DNA from: Undaria pinnatifida
Taxonomy: Eukaryota; Sar; Phaeophyceae; Laminariales; Alariaceae
Length of the DNA stretch: 64,000 nucleotides
Reading direction: 5' to 3'
Assembly (NCBI GenBank): GCA_012845835.1
Contig: JABAKD010000007.1
Coordinates: 11,019,511-11,083,510, forward strand
Both the position numbers and the translations under genes were made by a program. Shown piece after piece: positions 11,641-23,349 of this stretch (the first letter of the stretch is position 1; each line of letters starts with the position of its first letter). Under the pieces are notes generated by a model. That model was not told the origin of the DNA and did no database searches. It was given only the letters and a program-made list of their open reading frames with translations.

Positions 11641-12924
11641 ACAAGCTAAGCAGGAAGGAGAAAGGCGATTCCTATTATTGTAAAAATACATACAACACAA
11701 CAAAAACATAGTCTACAATCGCACGATCCAACTCAACACTCTATCCACTGCTGCTGCTGTAGTTCATATGCTGCTGCTCGTAATGACACGCAAGACGAAC
11801 AGGGTACATACCAAACGAATATGGTTGAAACAATCGACCATGGACGCACCAACAACAGCAGAGAGACGCGGCGGGCGAACCACGAAACGGGACGGAGGAT
11901 GACGTAATAACTATAAATGTACGTCGTACATTATGGGTTGGTGACGGTCTCTTAACCGTGTTCAAAATCTAGTCGTTGGCCAAGAGATTTGGACCATCGC
12001 CAAAAGTGTGCGGTAATATGTTGTCTTCATCTTGTTTTTTTCAATATTGAAGGGCGGAGGAAGTAATACGCAAGACAGCAACTTTCTGTCGCAGCAAGAC
12101 ATTATCTCCCATTATACCCAGGGAATGCAAAAGACCATGACGACCCGATGGCGATCGAGCTCGCGACCAGCTATACAGCGGCCGGTAGCGAAACGGTAAA
12201 CGTAACCGCTTTGTTAAATGTGCGGACGGCGGTCGCAAAGGTTTAAGACGCACTCCACTTAGGAGTCCTTTAAAAGTGGGTACTGCTGGTAGCGTTGTAT
12301 CCGATACTGCGAAGTCTTGCTCGCGACAGCTTCCACGGTGGAGTGCGACGGAGAAGGCGCATTGTGCAATGATTATATCAAACCGACATTCCACTTCTGC
12401 AAGATCGCAAAATGAGCCCGAGGGGGGACAGTCTATCGACGACAGACGTGTGCTATGGTACAAGAGGTAGAGCAATTTTCGGCTGAACTGTTTTCTATTT
12501 GACGTGGCTCCATTACCAAGAATCGTCGGGAAATACGCCATTTTGTTTTTTGTGTGATTCTCCTGGTCTAACCCACAGGCCATTAGACTTTTCATCCGGT
12601 CTCAGTTATATTTTTCTCCCAAAACCAGTTTTTGGGTTAAAAAAGGTTGCGCGATGTTGCATTAAGGAGCTCCGTCGTTCAGGTTCTGTTCAATGAAAAC
12701 GTGTTACACCTATCGTAAGTAGCACGCGTCAAGCGTGGCCATAATATGCTTTCGTCCTCATTGTTTCTATATGATACCGTCATGGGGAAAGGTTATCCGC
12801 GCTGGGCTGAATGTACCACCTATTATTTACTTTGTCAGGGAGGTATAGAGTCATTCGGGTAAGGGGCATATGCCCGGCGATGACGAAGCGAGTATTCTTC
12901 TACGGTACGTAGCCTTTAAAAAAT
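11641..12924. other. no gene recognised
   Basis: A 184-codon minus-strand open frame at 12041-12595 has no recognisable motif, skewed composition and no repeat-independent support. I see no promoter, RNA gene or domain here. Confidence 0.4.
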
Positions 12925-13081
12925 ACGCTCCTCCATCTGTGAGATCGAAATCTTGTTCAAAATTCAGTTTTGCAAGCAGCGTGTGATGCTCCGATCGCGC
13001 GTATTGCTGGGTGTTTGTTCTCATTAAATATATAGGTCGGCGACTCGCGTTGGAACTACAATGTAGCTTGTACCAGGGTCT
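12925..13081 (-). repeat. R2 fragment (-), cut at the Copia boundary
   Basis: Carries TGTGAGATCGAAATCTT, GTGTGATGCTCCGATCGCGC and GTCGGCGACTC. It stops abruptly after TACCAGGGTC, where the Copia-related sequence begins. Confidence 0.82.
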
Positions 13082-13140
13082 ATAGATAATGCGCGCGCGG
13101 GTATGACGACGGAAAGATCACGTACGACGACCACGACGAC

Positions 13141-13710
13141 ATGCTAAGAGACGTGCGAAACTGCACTTCCAACCAGTCGGCTGATTCGCTCTCTTCTGAA
13201 CGTGCCGTTGGGGATGCCGTTGGGGCTCTGTCTGCGATTCAGCTTCTCGAACAAATTTGTGAGAAAACCGACCGAGGTCTTGGACTTTCCCCTGCTGGAT
13301 CTACTCCTGCCAACGATGCGCCTGGGACTTATGGTGGTACGCCTGAAGAAGATAGCTCTGCCCCGCTGGGGGGAGTCAGTACCCCGGGGCCGGTCAACGA
13401 TGTATCTTCTCCAGGATCGTCAACTGGTCCAGCGCCGCCACTTGGTATATCTCTCGCTGGTTCTGCCCCGGCTGGTACTGCGCCGCACAGTGGCTCTGTG
13501 CGTGGACGCTGCTCGTCTCGTGGTGGAACGAGATTCTGCTCTGACGCCTGCATTCACAAGGTCTGCTTCGCGCGGTGGATCTGCGCGGGGAGGCGTCACG
13601 CAGCGCGGTGGACGTAGCAGCGGGTCTGCACGTGGACGTGGTACTCGTGGTGGATGAGGCTCCACGTCGACGCCTGCAACCACCAAGTCTGCTTCGAGGT
13701 TACCCACTGC
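13141..13710 (+). pseudogene. Copia-1 linker: Pro/Ser/Gly-rich region between integrase end and RT
   Basis: A 158-codon frame at 13141-13617 is rich in P, S, G and A, with later RGG-like repeats on overlapping frames. In many Copia elements a long low-complexity linker joins integrase to reverse transcriptase, and this one lies immediately before recognisable RT. No catalytic residues belong here. Assignment rests on position. Confidence 0.5.
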
Positions 13711-13716
13711 AAAGAA

Positions 13717-15384
13717 TATCAACGAGCTTCGTCGCCTCTCCCACGCGTTTGCCGTGGAGGGGGAATTTCCCGACGCCACCCACAGGGGCGGCACATTCGG
13801 CTTCACGGAATACGAGTATGCTGTGTGAACAACGCAACCGAATATTCCACGGACAATCAAGGAAGCGCGGGCCACGCCCGAAGCCGCCCAGTGGAACTCA
13901 GCAGCAGAACGCGAGATTGCAAGTCTTAAAGATCGTCAAGTTTACAAGCTTGTTCCGCGCTCTGCCGTTCCCGCTTGACAGAAGCGAATCAATTCGAGAT
14001 GGGTATTCAAGCCCAAGGCGGACGGCTCCTTCAAAGCTAGTGTAGTGGCTCAAGGTTGGAACCAAGTTACTGGCATTCACTCTGGCAGCATCTACGCCCC
14101 GGTGTGCATGATTCAGCGCGTGCGGATCATATGCCGCATAGCCGTGCACTTCGGCCTGGTTTCACACAAGATGGACGTTTCAACTGCCGTTCAGTACGCG
14201 GATATCCAGGAGTTAGTGTTCGTCGAGCAGCCGCCTGGCTTCGAGGCCAAGGACAAGGATGGAGGTGAGCTTGTCATGCAGCTAGAGAAGAGCCTCTACG
14301 GGCTGGCCCAAAGGCGGGTGGGAACTTCATCACCACCATCGATACCGCCCTTGTCGAGATCGGCTTCGTTCCGCTGCAGTCCGACACGTGTGTCTACTCG
14401 ACCGATCACGACGGTGTTCGGATCTACTTGACTCTCTACGTGGACGATCTCCTTCCGGCCAGCGACAACTCTGACGCCATGGCGATAGTGAAAGAGAAGT
14501 TGAAGCAACGTTTCAAGATGACCGACATGGGAGCTGTGTCGCTCGTCTTGGCCATAGAGATAAAGCGAGACCTTGATCGTGGCACGCTCACGATGTACTA
14601 AGAGGCTTACTCCAAGTTCTTCCTGGAGAAGTTCAGAATGTCGGAATGCAAGCCGACCAACACGGGACCTCTCCAACCAGCGGCCTGACGAGACCCTGCT
14701 AAGCGCTACAAGGACATCGTGGGGTGCCTGATGTATGTTTCTTAAGTGCTAATGTACGACATCATATATGCCGTTGGTCAATTGGCTCGCCCGATGGCGA
14801 AACCCAGCAAGATCCACCTGGTGGCGGCGAAGCACACTCTTCGATACCTCGCGGGGACAACCGACCCTAGCATTACGTACAAGAGGAGAGTCTTCAAGAT
14901 TGCAGCCTTTTTGGACTCCATCTGGGCCAACAACCCGGACAACGGAAAGCTCGCCATCCACTTGTAGATGCTGTGGGATAAGCCGATTGTCTTCAAGTCG
15001 GGGCTACAAGGTCTGATTTCCATGTCGACCATGGAGGCGGAGCTGGTCACGGCGGCTTTAGCGACGAAGGAAGCAGTGTTCTGCTCGAACATGATGACCG
15101 AGCTAGGGTTCGGCAAGGACTTTGCGAAAATGCCGCTGTACTGCGACAATACAGCAATGCTGCACCCGCTGGAAAACCGCACTATCAGCTGGAGGACGAA
15201 GCACATCGCTCTGCGCTCCTTCTTCATCCGGGCGCTCGTGTCGGAGGGAAGGATCTACATCCACTACATCCCGACCGACATCAACTCTGCCGACGTCGGC
15301 ACAAAGCACCTGAACAAGCATTGCTTCAGGAATCTGCTGGACATTATCAGCAACTTCAATGTGAACGACTTCATCAACAGCTAG
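13717..15384 (+). pseudogene. pol: Copia-1 reverse transcriptase-RNase H, multiple stops and frameshifts
   Basis: Would copy element RNA into DNA. The RT begins near 13851 with the Copia-type EARATPEAAQW segment. Further landmarks are WVFKPKADGS, VDVKTAFL-position DVSTAVQYAD, EQPPGFEAKD, SLYGLAQ, then LYVDDLL at about 14436-14453 with both catalytic aspartates kept, and the MTDMGAVS thumb motif. RNase H continues through STMEAELVTAALATKEA and WRTKHIALR to the end at 15384. In-frame stops lie near 13827, 13977, 14599, 14686, 14743 and 14965, and the frame shifts around 14310. It cannot give a working enzyme as it stands. Confidence 0.92.
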
Positions 15385-15708
15385 TTTATCATCAACAGCC
15401 AGTTCAATTAGTCGTGTTTTATGTTTGTGTGTTTGTTTTGTATCTGTTCTGTTTGTGCGAATCAACTTGCTCTTTCTGTAATCGACATTTTACCTCGCAC
15501 TATCGCTGGTTGAATGAGCCATGTACAACTGGAAATCATGGTAGTCTGGTTTGTGCTTAGCAGGTCCTCTGTGGCAAGCGCATGAATGTGTTGTTGCACG
15601 TATAGGACTGAAACATCACGTGGTGCTTTAGTGGTTGTAATGCATGAAACGAAAATACTTGCTTCAACTAGTCACCAATACTTTGGTACGAGTTAGAGCA
15701 ACTTCCAT

Positions 15709-15718
15709 TGAGGGGGGG
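15709..15718 (+). promoter_or_regulatory. Copia-1 polypurine tract
   Basis: A purine run TTGAGGGGGGG ends directly before TGTTATGG, the expected arrangement of a plus-strand primer site and LTR start. It lies about 330 bases past the RNase H stop. Confidence 0.75.
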
Positions 15719-16145
15719 TGTTATGGAAATGTTAGCACATAGACATCATGAGTCAAACTCAGTAGCCCTGTTCTTGTGTATCATAGATCTCATATGTGTC
15801 GGTTTGAATGTAACGTCCGTATGTTTGCGGAGGAATTATTTGCGTAGAATTTGCGCTTGAATTCCAGGTAGTTTACTCTCTCGTGCGACTCTCTCTCATA
15901 GATATTTCCGGATCATAGCTGTCCTGGTCATCTCTGGGAAGCAGCCGTCGTCTGGGCTCCTGCACCTCTGCGGTTTATATCTTTGTGTATTGGCCGAACT
16001 ATGCGCCGCCGTTGTACTATTTAACATCTTCTCTACATCTCGGAAGCACTTCGTCTTCCTGGCTATCCTCTCGCACCGTCCCATCACCTCGACTAACGTC
16101 GACGGCACAGCATCTTAAACCACCGCGCCAGGGTATCACACATTA
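15719..16145 (+). repeat. Copia-1 3' LTR (end uncertain)
   Basis: Begins TGTTATGG right after the polypurine tract. A TATA-like TTTATATC lies near 15972. No second LTR is present in the window, so the 3' boundary cannot be fixed by comparison. Confidence 0.6.
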
Positions 16146-16184
16146 TCCGAAACACTTTTTCCACTAGAGTGAGGGGTGGACAAA

Positions 16185-16320
16185 ACAATGTTGCCACCAC
16201 CACCACCATCACCACCATCACTACCATCACTACCACCCCGTATTCGATACATTCTCTGCGGCAGCGGAGGCGGCGGCGGCGGCGGCGGTGGTGGTGGTGG
16301 TGGTGATGGTATGGTGGAGG
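16185..16320. repeat. complementary trinucleotide microsatellites
   Basis: A (CCA/CCAT)n run at 16194-16238 is followed by (GGC)n and (GGT)n at 16264-16315. The CCA and GGT halves are complementary and could fold into a hairpin around the intervening 25 bases. Frames across it are simple histidine, proline or glycine runs. Confidence 0.85.
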
Positions 16321-17524
16321 TTGAACTGGTTGATGGGTGGAAGGGATCGCCCCAGAAATAGAGAGACCAAACGGCCGTCTCTTATCACACCCCGTTGCTC
16401 TTGCCGCCGCGGTGAGGCATGCTGCGAGGCATTCCCTGTCAGTCTTGCGGCGAGTGTGGGGGGGTTTATAGACGAATGTAAAGCCAGATTCACCATCAAG
16501 AAGTGCTATATTCTTGCTGGTGCTGGTGGCCGCGAGGCGTTTTAGGCGTGGACCCGCAACGTGCACGCGCGCCATCACGAGATCAGCTATCGGCTTCTTG
16601 TGCACTTTTCACGATTTCTGCATTATATTATGCTATGCATCTCTACGTACACTTCACATAATGTAGTACGAGAAGGGAACGCACTCTATAGGGTACCTAA
16701 TAGCCTGACACGAACTCCTACCAGCGCTATATAGGGTTTTGCTGCTTACGAAAAAGAAAGGACACTGAGTATGCCACGTAACAGGCTGCAACAGCTGGTT
16801 ACACGCACTACGTAAGGTGCAAATCACTTGGTTGCTGCTTACGCGTTAACTGTCGCACGTACGTGTCATATTTCGAGGCCTTCCCATTGCGTAGCATAAA
16901 TTTCTGTTTTTTTTTACCATGATAATTTGAACCATGTTTCGAAACATGTCAAAAAGTGTCAATTGGAAAAAGGGTACTACATCGAAAGAGGAGCCGCGCC
17001 CAAATTTCACATACTGCTATAGTACATGTTTATATATACTTTGCTCCGAGCCTCACATCGGCACGGTAAAAATCATGTGCGTAAAATCAAACATTAACTA
17101 ATAACAATGTGAAAAGGAAGCACAGGCAGATATGTGAAAATTTCGGTAGACCACACTGCCTATTACGTAGGGTATTTCGTACTCACCGTCTGAGTGATCG
17201 CCTCAAAAACATGTGCGTGTTCAACAGTGGTGGCATTGCATGACCACATTACCTCGCCTATTGTATTTTGCAATAAGTATCTCTTTCTGATAAATAGCGA
17301 TGTCAGAGCCCCACGCCGGCACTGTAAAATCATGGTAACCACATGGTTTTACCTATATATTGAAATATCCCATCTTGCGATCCATGTGTGGCAACAAATA
17401 ATAAAGCTATAACACGTTGTATACCACACCCAAAGATTGTGTTGTATACCGAACCAAACATCAAATCTGCTAGAATACAAAACAATGCCAGGCAAGGGGT
17501 GATCAACAAGGATGTACTCTGGCT
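16321..17524. other. no gene recognised; AT-rich in the second half
   Basis: Only short frames without domains. Sequence between about 16880 and 17420 is AT-rich. It lies between the Copia remnant and the R2/R3 cluster. Confidence 0.4.
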
Positions 17525-19022
17525 GTAACCGTCATATTTGTCCCCTTCAAGGATTTACAGTTTCCGCGCACATATTGGAGTGTCCCGCCCACCCCTCCGC
17601 CGCCCCTTATCCCTCTGGTTCAACCGCCGCACCTAAAATCAAAACCTGCCATGTTATCATTAATTTTTTCTTACACTAAAGTCTTCTACTACTGTTCAGC
17701 TTCTGAACAAGCCGTGGTCACATGTATCGTCCCTTCTCCCCCCTGGTTCTTGTCTTCTATTTTTACGGCGCATAGGGTTCAGAAATCCCACTTCTCGTCG
17801 AATTTTCATCGAGTGTTGCTTGTTGCTAACTCACGCTCTCGCGCTTTCCGCAAGTCCGTTCGTGCACCAGCAAAAGTCCCAACGAAATTATACGGGCATG
17901 CACTCGGTGGGTCTCGAACTCACGAAACTGACACATACCAGGCTCGAGGACAACCTGATACGCCACCGGGGCGACCGGCATAATAAACACTCCACCAACC
18001 AGCTCATCATATCACCTCATTATCTTTGTAGCCATCCATGTCGTAGCTCTTTTTCATTTCCGACCCCGCCCCTCCCTCTCCCCCCCCCCCCCCCCCTTCT
18101 TATAATTGTTTTCCCTCTGCTCCCTCTTGTTCACACGCCCAACCTAAAATTGAAATCTTCTACAGTAATAAACACTTCTACACAATTGATATCACGTCAT
18201 TATCATTCTAGCCATCCATGACGTAGCTAAAATTCATTCGCCCCCCCCAAACGCCCCCTCCTTTCCCACGACCCGCACGATCGTCTAGACCTAGCACCAC
18301 GCGCATAGCAAGCCCCTACATACATGGGACCTAAACCTGTTCAAAAACCCTCCTCCCCCCGCCCCCCTCCATCCTTCCCCACCACCCGCACCATCGCCCG
18401 GACCTAGCACCAAGCGTATAGCACATCTCTTTAAATTTGTGCGACCTAAAGCTGTTAAAAACCCTTTCGCCCCCCCCCCCCCCCCCTCCAACCCCTTCCC
18501 CCTCGAATACTCCGCCCTCTCCTCACTGGTTGTGTACGACTTACAGGATATTCATGATAAACTGGTGCATTCCTTCCAAAACCGTCAGATTGATCTCCTT
18601 AAAGGATTTATAGTTTCCACGCACAGAATGAATTTCCCCGCCCACTTCCGCCCCCCCCCCCCCCCCCCCCCCCCCCCGCCGCGCTCCTTCCCGTTCAAAC
18701 CCAGGCCCCCACGTCGCTAAAAATTCTAACTTCCCTCACCGTTTATACGAATTACAGGATACACTTGATAAACTGATGCATTTCCTTCCACAGCTGTCAG
18801 ATTTTGTCCCCCTCAAAAACGGGGTATATAGTTTGCGCGAGCAGACTGACTAACATCACCCTGTTGACCCTGATAGCTATACTGTACTCCATGGGGAGTC
18901 GCCGACCTCTACCCTTCATGAGGACACACGCCCAGAAATACCCGCGATCGGAGCATCACACACAGCTTGCAAATATGAGTTCCGACAAAATCTTCGATCT
19001 CACCGCGTTTGAGTGTTTTATA
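17525..19022 (+). repeat. left C-rich terminal cluster (R2 half, R3 units, full R2)
   Basis: An outer R2 module (17527-17645) leads into two or more R3 units (17980-18470, with C-runs at 18078-18097 and 18468-18486) and a full dimeric R2 (18535-19020, C-run at 18650-18677). The cluster is mirrored by R2 then R3 on the minus strand at 26170-27055, on the far side of copy B. A SINE interrupts the first R3 unit. Confidence 0.8.
17693..17980 (-). mobile_element. tRNA-derived SINE, copy 2
   Basis: Best-preserved copy. Minus-strand A-box-like GGTGGCGTATCAGG at 17954-17967 and B-box-like GAGTTCGAGACCC at 17909-17921 are spaced as in tRNA genes. The body has AAAGCGCGAGAGCGTGAG and a tail ending near 17693. 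The insertion splits an R3 unit (CACCTAAAATC before, TAATAAACACT after). Confidence 0.84.
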
Positions 19023-19974
19023 TATTTTATAATATATTTTGATATGTTTCATCTACTTCCACTAATATGTGGAGCGTGTGCTAGCACTTTAGTCTAGCCC
19101 TGAACCCACGACAGGGGTGAGTGTAGTTTTGCTTTGTTCGTTCTCGCTGAGTTCAATGGGGGAGCGCGAAGAAAGCGAAAGCAACGGCAATGGCTTTAGC
19201 TGTCGTTCGTTCTTTTTCATACTCCGGAGTATATATATTTTTTCGGTTTTCTTTTTTTTTTGTTTTGTCCACTTTTTCCCCCTCCCCACCGGCATTATGC
19301 CGGTACCTTCTTCCTCTTCTTCGTGTTGTTTGGTACGTCAAGCAACAGTTATTCTCTTCGAGCTGCTTCGTATGTGCAGCAGCAGTTATCCTCTTTGTGT
19401 TGTTCTGTCGCCCGTGCTACAAGTGTCTGGTCATCTTCAGCACCTAGGTATCATCTTCCTCTCCTTTGTGTTTTTCTCTTGTACGTTAACTAACAGTTTA
19501 TTCTCTTTTGATTGCTTTGGAGGTGCAACAGCAGCTATCTTCTCCGTGTTGGTTTGCCCTCGCTACAAATGTCTGTTCCTCTTTATCACCTATGTTGTTC
19601 TTGTTGCAGCCCTTCATTTTCAGTCTTCATCCATCACACTCTTTAGAACACCTGCTACCTGTTGTTGTAGTTTGTTTTGCTTTGTTCTATTTGTCTTTCC
19701 TTTTTTTTGTGTTTTCTCTTTTTTTTTTATGGTCTGGCTTGTTTTGTTGTGTTCTCGCACCCGGTCAGGTAGCATTTCACTTGCTTTCCCTTGATGAATT
19801 GCGACTATTTGGTTCACTGCGTTTCACAGACAGAATCTGTGAAGTAATATTTTGTGATACTCTAGGATGAAGATGACGGACTCTGGGTGCTCTGACGATA
19901 TCGTTGGGTAGAAAGAACGGTTTAATGTGAAGACAGCGCACGCGCCTAAAACAGTCACAAATAGATGACGTAAT

Positions 19975-20290
19975 AATAACGACAAACCGTGGTTCCTCGT
20001 GCGGGTACCCATGGTGCCTGCGGCTCCGTGGTACAAACTTCTTCTGGCTGACGCGCTGGGGTTCGAATCTCGGGTGATGTACACAACTTGCACATGATTA
20101 CTTTCCGGGTGTTCTTGGGCCGACAAAAACGCGAGGATGGTGTGAAATAGAAGGCATTGGGTGAGCATCGACGAGCGAAGGGAAAGCGGAATACTCTGAA
20201 AGGGAAACGATTAGCCTAAAGGGACGCTCGAGAGGCGGATAAAACGCGAGGCCACACCGGCAACCATCGCTACCTAGTCCGGGAGCTCGG
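19975..20290 (+). repeat. tRNA-like (SINE-type) segment inside copy B
   Basis: Counterpart of 5320-5620, with B-box-like GGGGTTCGAATCTCGG at about 20058-20073. The preceding A-box position reads GTGGTACAAACT, which is weak. No foldable tRNA. Confidence 0.55.
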
Positions 20291-20342
20291 AGAGAGTAGA
20301 GGCGAGATTTTCTTACTGCGTGTGTGATCGAAAGAGTGCGAA

Positions 20343-21203
20343 TAGACCACTTGCACATTCGCATAAAATAAAACAGCGTGAAGGGGGGGCGATAATCAGG
20401 TAATTATGTGGTATATATAGTGCGGAAACACTCCATCTTAATTCCGGTACATCCTGTATTTTCGTCGTTTTTTTTGGAAAGTTTGCACGGCATGCCCTTT
20501 CACAGTAGGTGCGGTAGGGTTACCGCTCTTCACGGGCAGGGTCAAAAGGTGGTACGACCAACAGTGATGCACGAGGTGATACCTGCCGCTGGGCTACCTC
20601 AGCGTCTTTGAGCCTACCGCCCTTGCGTCTTTGCGTCTTAAAAGTTCTAGTTGAGGAGGCGTCGCCACCTTATGGTACTGCTGTTCCAAACAAAGTCCCG
20701 AGAAACCGGACCCTGGTGATGATGCTAAGCCCGTGGCAGAGGGCTCAGTGATACATCTAGCTGTTACGGTCCTACCCAAAACACACAATAGCCATCCTAG
20801 GCAAGGGAGCGTGCCCGGTGGGTCTGGCGCGTGATCGGTGGGACCCTCGTCCTCTTACAAATCGAGGACGAGCTTAGGTGGACGGCTTGCTCGATGTGAA
20901 TCGCACGATTAGTCGTGAAACTGCACAAGCCGCTCTCAAAAGCTGGTTGGTGCTGCTGTTGATACCACCGCGTGACATAGCAGCACAGGCATCTGGGGTA
21001 CACACCTTGTTGAACCGTTGCGCTCGGTGTCATAACGCGGATTTAGTGGCGCTCAAAGCATCATGTGACGGGCGCAGCAAACGTTTCATAGCAAGAGATT
21101 GTCTATTGCTCCAAAGAGATAAACCACACCAGGCGTGACTCACGTCTCGACCTGCGAACTGCTGTGGGGACCAAAAAATGGTGTTGACTAAGCGGAAACG
21201 TGC
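20343..21203 (+). repeat. left terminal inverted repeat arm
   Basis: 861 bases pairing with 22423-23280. Similarity looks high throughout with scattered substitutions and small indels. The inner end is at CGGAAACGTGC. Confidence 0.9.
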
Positions 21204-21257
21204 CTTCCAATAACATGAGACCCACAAAACAATTTTTATTTGAGGTGTAGACTGTTG

Positions 21258-22090
21258 GCTGTTGGTTTTTTTTCAGATTGGTACGCTTTTGCGCACGCGT
21301 CCAGGTAATTATATTTTATTTTTGAGGCTCACGCCAGAGAGCGCTGCTCTACGAATCGTCGACGTGTGCGTTAGGTATATGTTCACCCGTGGGAAAGCCC
21401 GGTCATGGCCGTGTCTACTCATGGCATTGCATTCGTACTACCTGCACACATGGCCTTGTAATTCCCTATAAAGTTACACCAACATTTGTACAAATTACTA
21501 TCTAGACGACGAAGAAAGCAGCGAAATTTACGCGTGTAATCGGCGACGGACCACGCAGGCTGTTGATTTGAATCAAACTTGTATAGACTACGCTTTTGCA
21601 AATGCTGTGAGGTCACTTGCGTCTTTTTTTGAGCATCACCTCACTGAGCGCTGCTCCACGTATCGTCGACGCGCGCGCAAAGTGTGTTCACCGCTGCTCG
21701 CCCATTGCATTAGCGCTTCTTCTACACATGGCCTTGTGATTTCCTACAAAAATGTTTCACCAACAATTGTATAGTCTAAATATATAACGATCTGGACGAC
21801 ATAAAGGGAACTGCAAAAATCCCCTGTGTAATCGGCGACAGACCACACAGGCTGTTGACTTGAATACGACTTGTCTACGCTATTGCTCGGCCGGTCCGGC
21901 GACTTGCGTCTTTTTTTTAGGTTCACCTCACCGACCGGTGCTCCGCTTATCGTCGACCTGTGCGAAAGATGTGTCCACCGTTGGAAAGCCCAGTCCAGGC
22001 CGCATTTATTCATCCCGTTGCATTCGTGCTACTTCTACACATGCCATTGTAGACTAATCTCCTACCAAAGTTACACCCATCATCAAGTGA
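21258..22090 (+). repeat. three tandem ~295-bp units in the centre of the long-TIR element
   Basis: Units begin at about 21258, 21559 and 21851 with GCTGTTG and share TCGTCGAC, CACATGGCCTTGT/CACATGCCATTGT, AATCGGCGACRGACCACRCAG at the unit end, and a short T-run early on. Unit lengths are about 301, 292 and 240 (last truncated). The remaining 330 bases before the right arm match nothing recognised. Confidence 0.86.
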
Positions 22091-22422
22091 CATGTGTGTA
22101 AAAACACCTACGAGTCTTCAATCCGGCCGGCTTGCCTTCCACACACAACCACCATACAAACAAAACTGCTGGCACACACGTTGTGCTGGGCCACAGGGCG
22201 TGCCCGAAAAACCTGGCACGCGTGGCTCCCAAGATATTGAAGGGGGTTCTTACACCCGCCGCCAAATAGAGCACGGAGCTATTGCTTGTGTCGAGGGCGT
22301 CGATAACGGGGACTGTGCCTGTGTTGAGTATCGAGCGCCGAGCTTTTGTGACGTTGTGGTGAGTGGGGAACGCAACATCTTAGAACGCACGAATATTTAT
22401 TCCAAGAAGGGGTTCCAATCAC

Positions 22423-23280
22423 GCACGTTTCCGCTTGGTCAACACCTTTTCTGGTCCCCACAGCAGTTCGCAGGTCGAGACGTAAGTCACGCCTGGTTTG
22501 GTTTATCTCTTTGGAGGAACAGACCATCTCTTGCTAGGGAACGTTTGCTGCGGCCGTCACATGGTGCTTTGAGAGCCACTGACCGTGGAGTACGACTCCG
22601 AGTGCAACGGTGCAACAAGATGTGTACCCCAGATGCTTGTGCTGCTATGTCATGCGGTGGTAACAACAGCAGCACCAATCAGCTTTTGAGAGCGGCTTGT
22701 TGTGCAGTTTCACAACTAATCGTGCGATTCGAATTGAGCAAGCTGTCCACTTAAGCTCGTGCTCGTTTTCTATGAGGACGAGGGTCCCACTGATCACGCG
22801 CCAAACCTACCGGGCACGCTCCTTTGTCTAGGCTGGCCATTGTAGGACCGTACCAGCTAGATGTATCACGGAGCCTCTTGCCACGGGCTTGAGATCATTC
22901 CAGGGTGTCTGTTACTCGTTTTTTTCTTGGAACAGCAGTACCAAAAGGTGGCGACGCCTGCTGAACTAGAACTTTCAACACGCAAAGACGCGAGGGCGGT
23001 ACGTTCAAAGACGCTGAGGTAGCCCAATGGCAGGTATCACTTCGTGCATCACTTTTGGTCGTGCCACCTTTTGATCCTTGCCGTGAAGAGCGGTAACTCT
23101 ACCGCACCTGCTGTGAGGTGGCATGCCGTGCAAAGTTGACAAACAATACCGAGAAATACAGGATGTGCCGCATTCGTGAGTATTTCCACCCTAGACTCGT
23201 ATTCACCACGTGAGAACCTGATTGTCGTCTCCCCGCCACGCTGTTTTCATCATTTTTCAAGCGATCTTGCAAGTGGTCTA
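22423..23280 (-). repeat. right terminal inverted repeat arm
   Basis: 858 bases, the inverted counterpart of 20343-21203. A 220-codon frame at 22092-22754 runs from the centre into this arm; it has no known domain and its counterpart in the other arm is interrupted. Confidence 0.9.
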
Positions 23281-23349
23281 GTCTATGGTCATGGAACGTG
23301 TACCATAAGAAACATACATTTTCCACGAATTGCGTACTAACGCCTCTAT

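Larger units (their letters stand above)
13082..16145 (+). mobile_element. Copia-1: degenerate Ty1/Copia LTR retrotransposon, 5' truncated
   Basis: Contains a decayed reverse transcriptase and RNase H in Copia order, a polypurine tract and the start of a 3' LTR. The 5' LTR, gag, protease and integrase core are not visible; sequence upstream of 13082 is R2. The 3' limit is uncertain (somewhere about 16035-16145). Confidence 0.85.
20343..23280. mobile_element. 2.94-kb element with about 860-bp terminal inverted repeats
   Basis: The left arm 20343-21203 and right arm 22423-23280 are inverted copies along their whole length, both starting TAGACCACTTGCA from the outside. Landmarks on both arms are AAAACAGCGTG, ACATCCTGTATTT, GCACGGCATGCC, the GCGTCTTT block, TGTGACGG and CGACCTGCGAACTGCTGTGG. 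Copy A runs straight through the insertion point (5680-5710), giving an empty site. The target duplication is not clear by eye (8-10 bases, decayed if present). Long TIRs recall Mutator-like or foldback elements. No transposase is recognised in the 1.2-kb centre. Confidence 0.92.

Noticed and set aside
13329-13875. Minus-strand frames over the Copia-1 linker
   Set aside because: Antisense of a GC-rich low-complexity region immediately upstream of plus-strand RT.
19117-19794. 225-codon plus-strand frame (and the 203-codon frame at 2981-3592)
   Set aside because: Both translate pyrimidine-rich repeat DNA into Phe/Ser/Cys/Leu strings. The two copies do not keep one frame throughout, so openness is explained by composition.
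21258-22090. CRISPR-like array
   Set aside because: Units are about 295 bp, contiguous and without unique spacers; simple tandem repetition in a eukaryotic context.
22092-22754. 220-codon frame across the centre and right arm of the long-TIR element
   Set aside because: No recognisable motif, Cys-rich by chance, and the inverted left arm does not keep the same frame open. Not a transposase.
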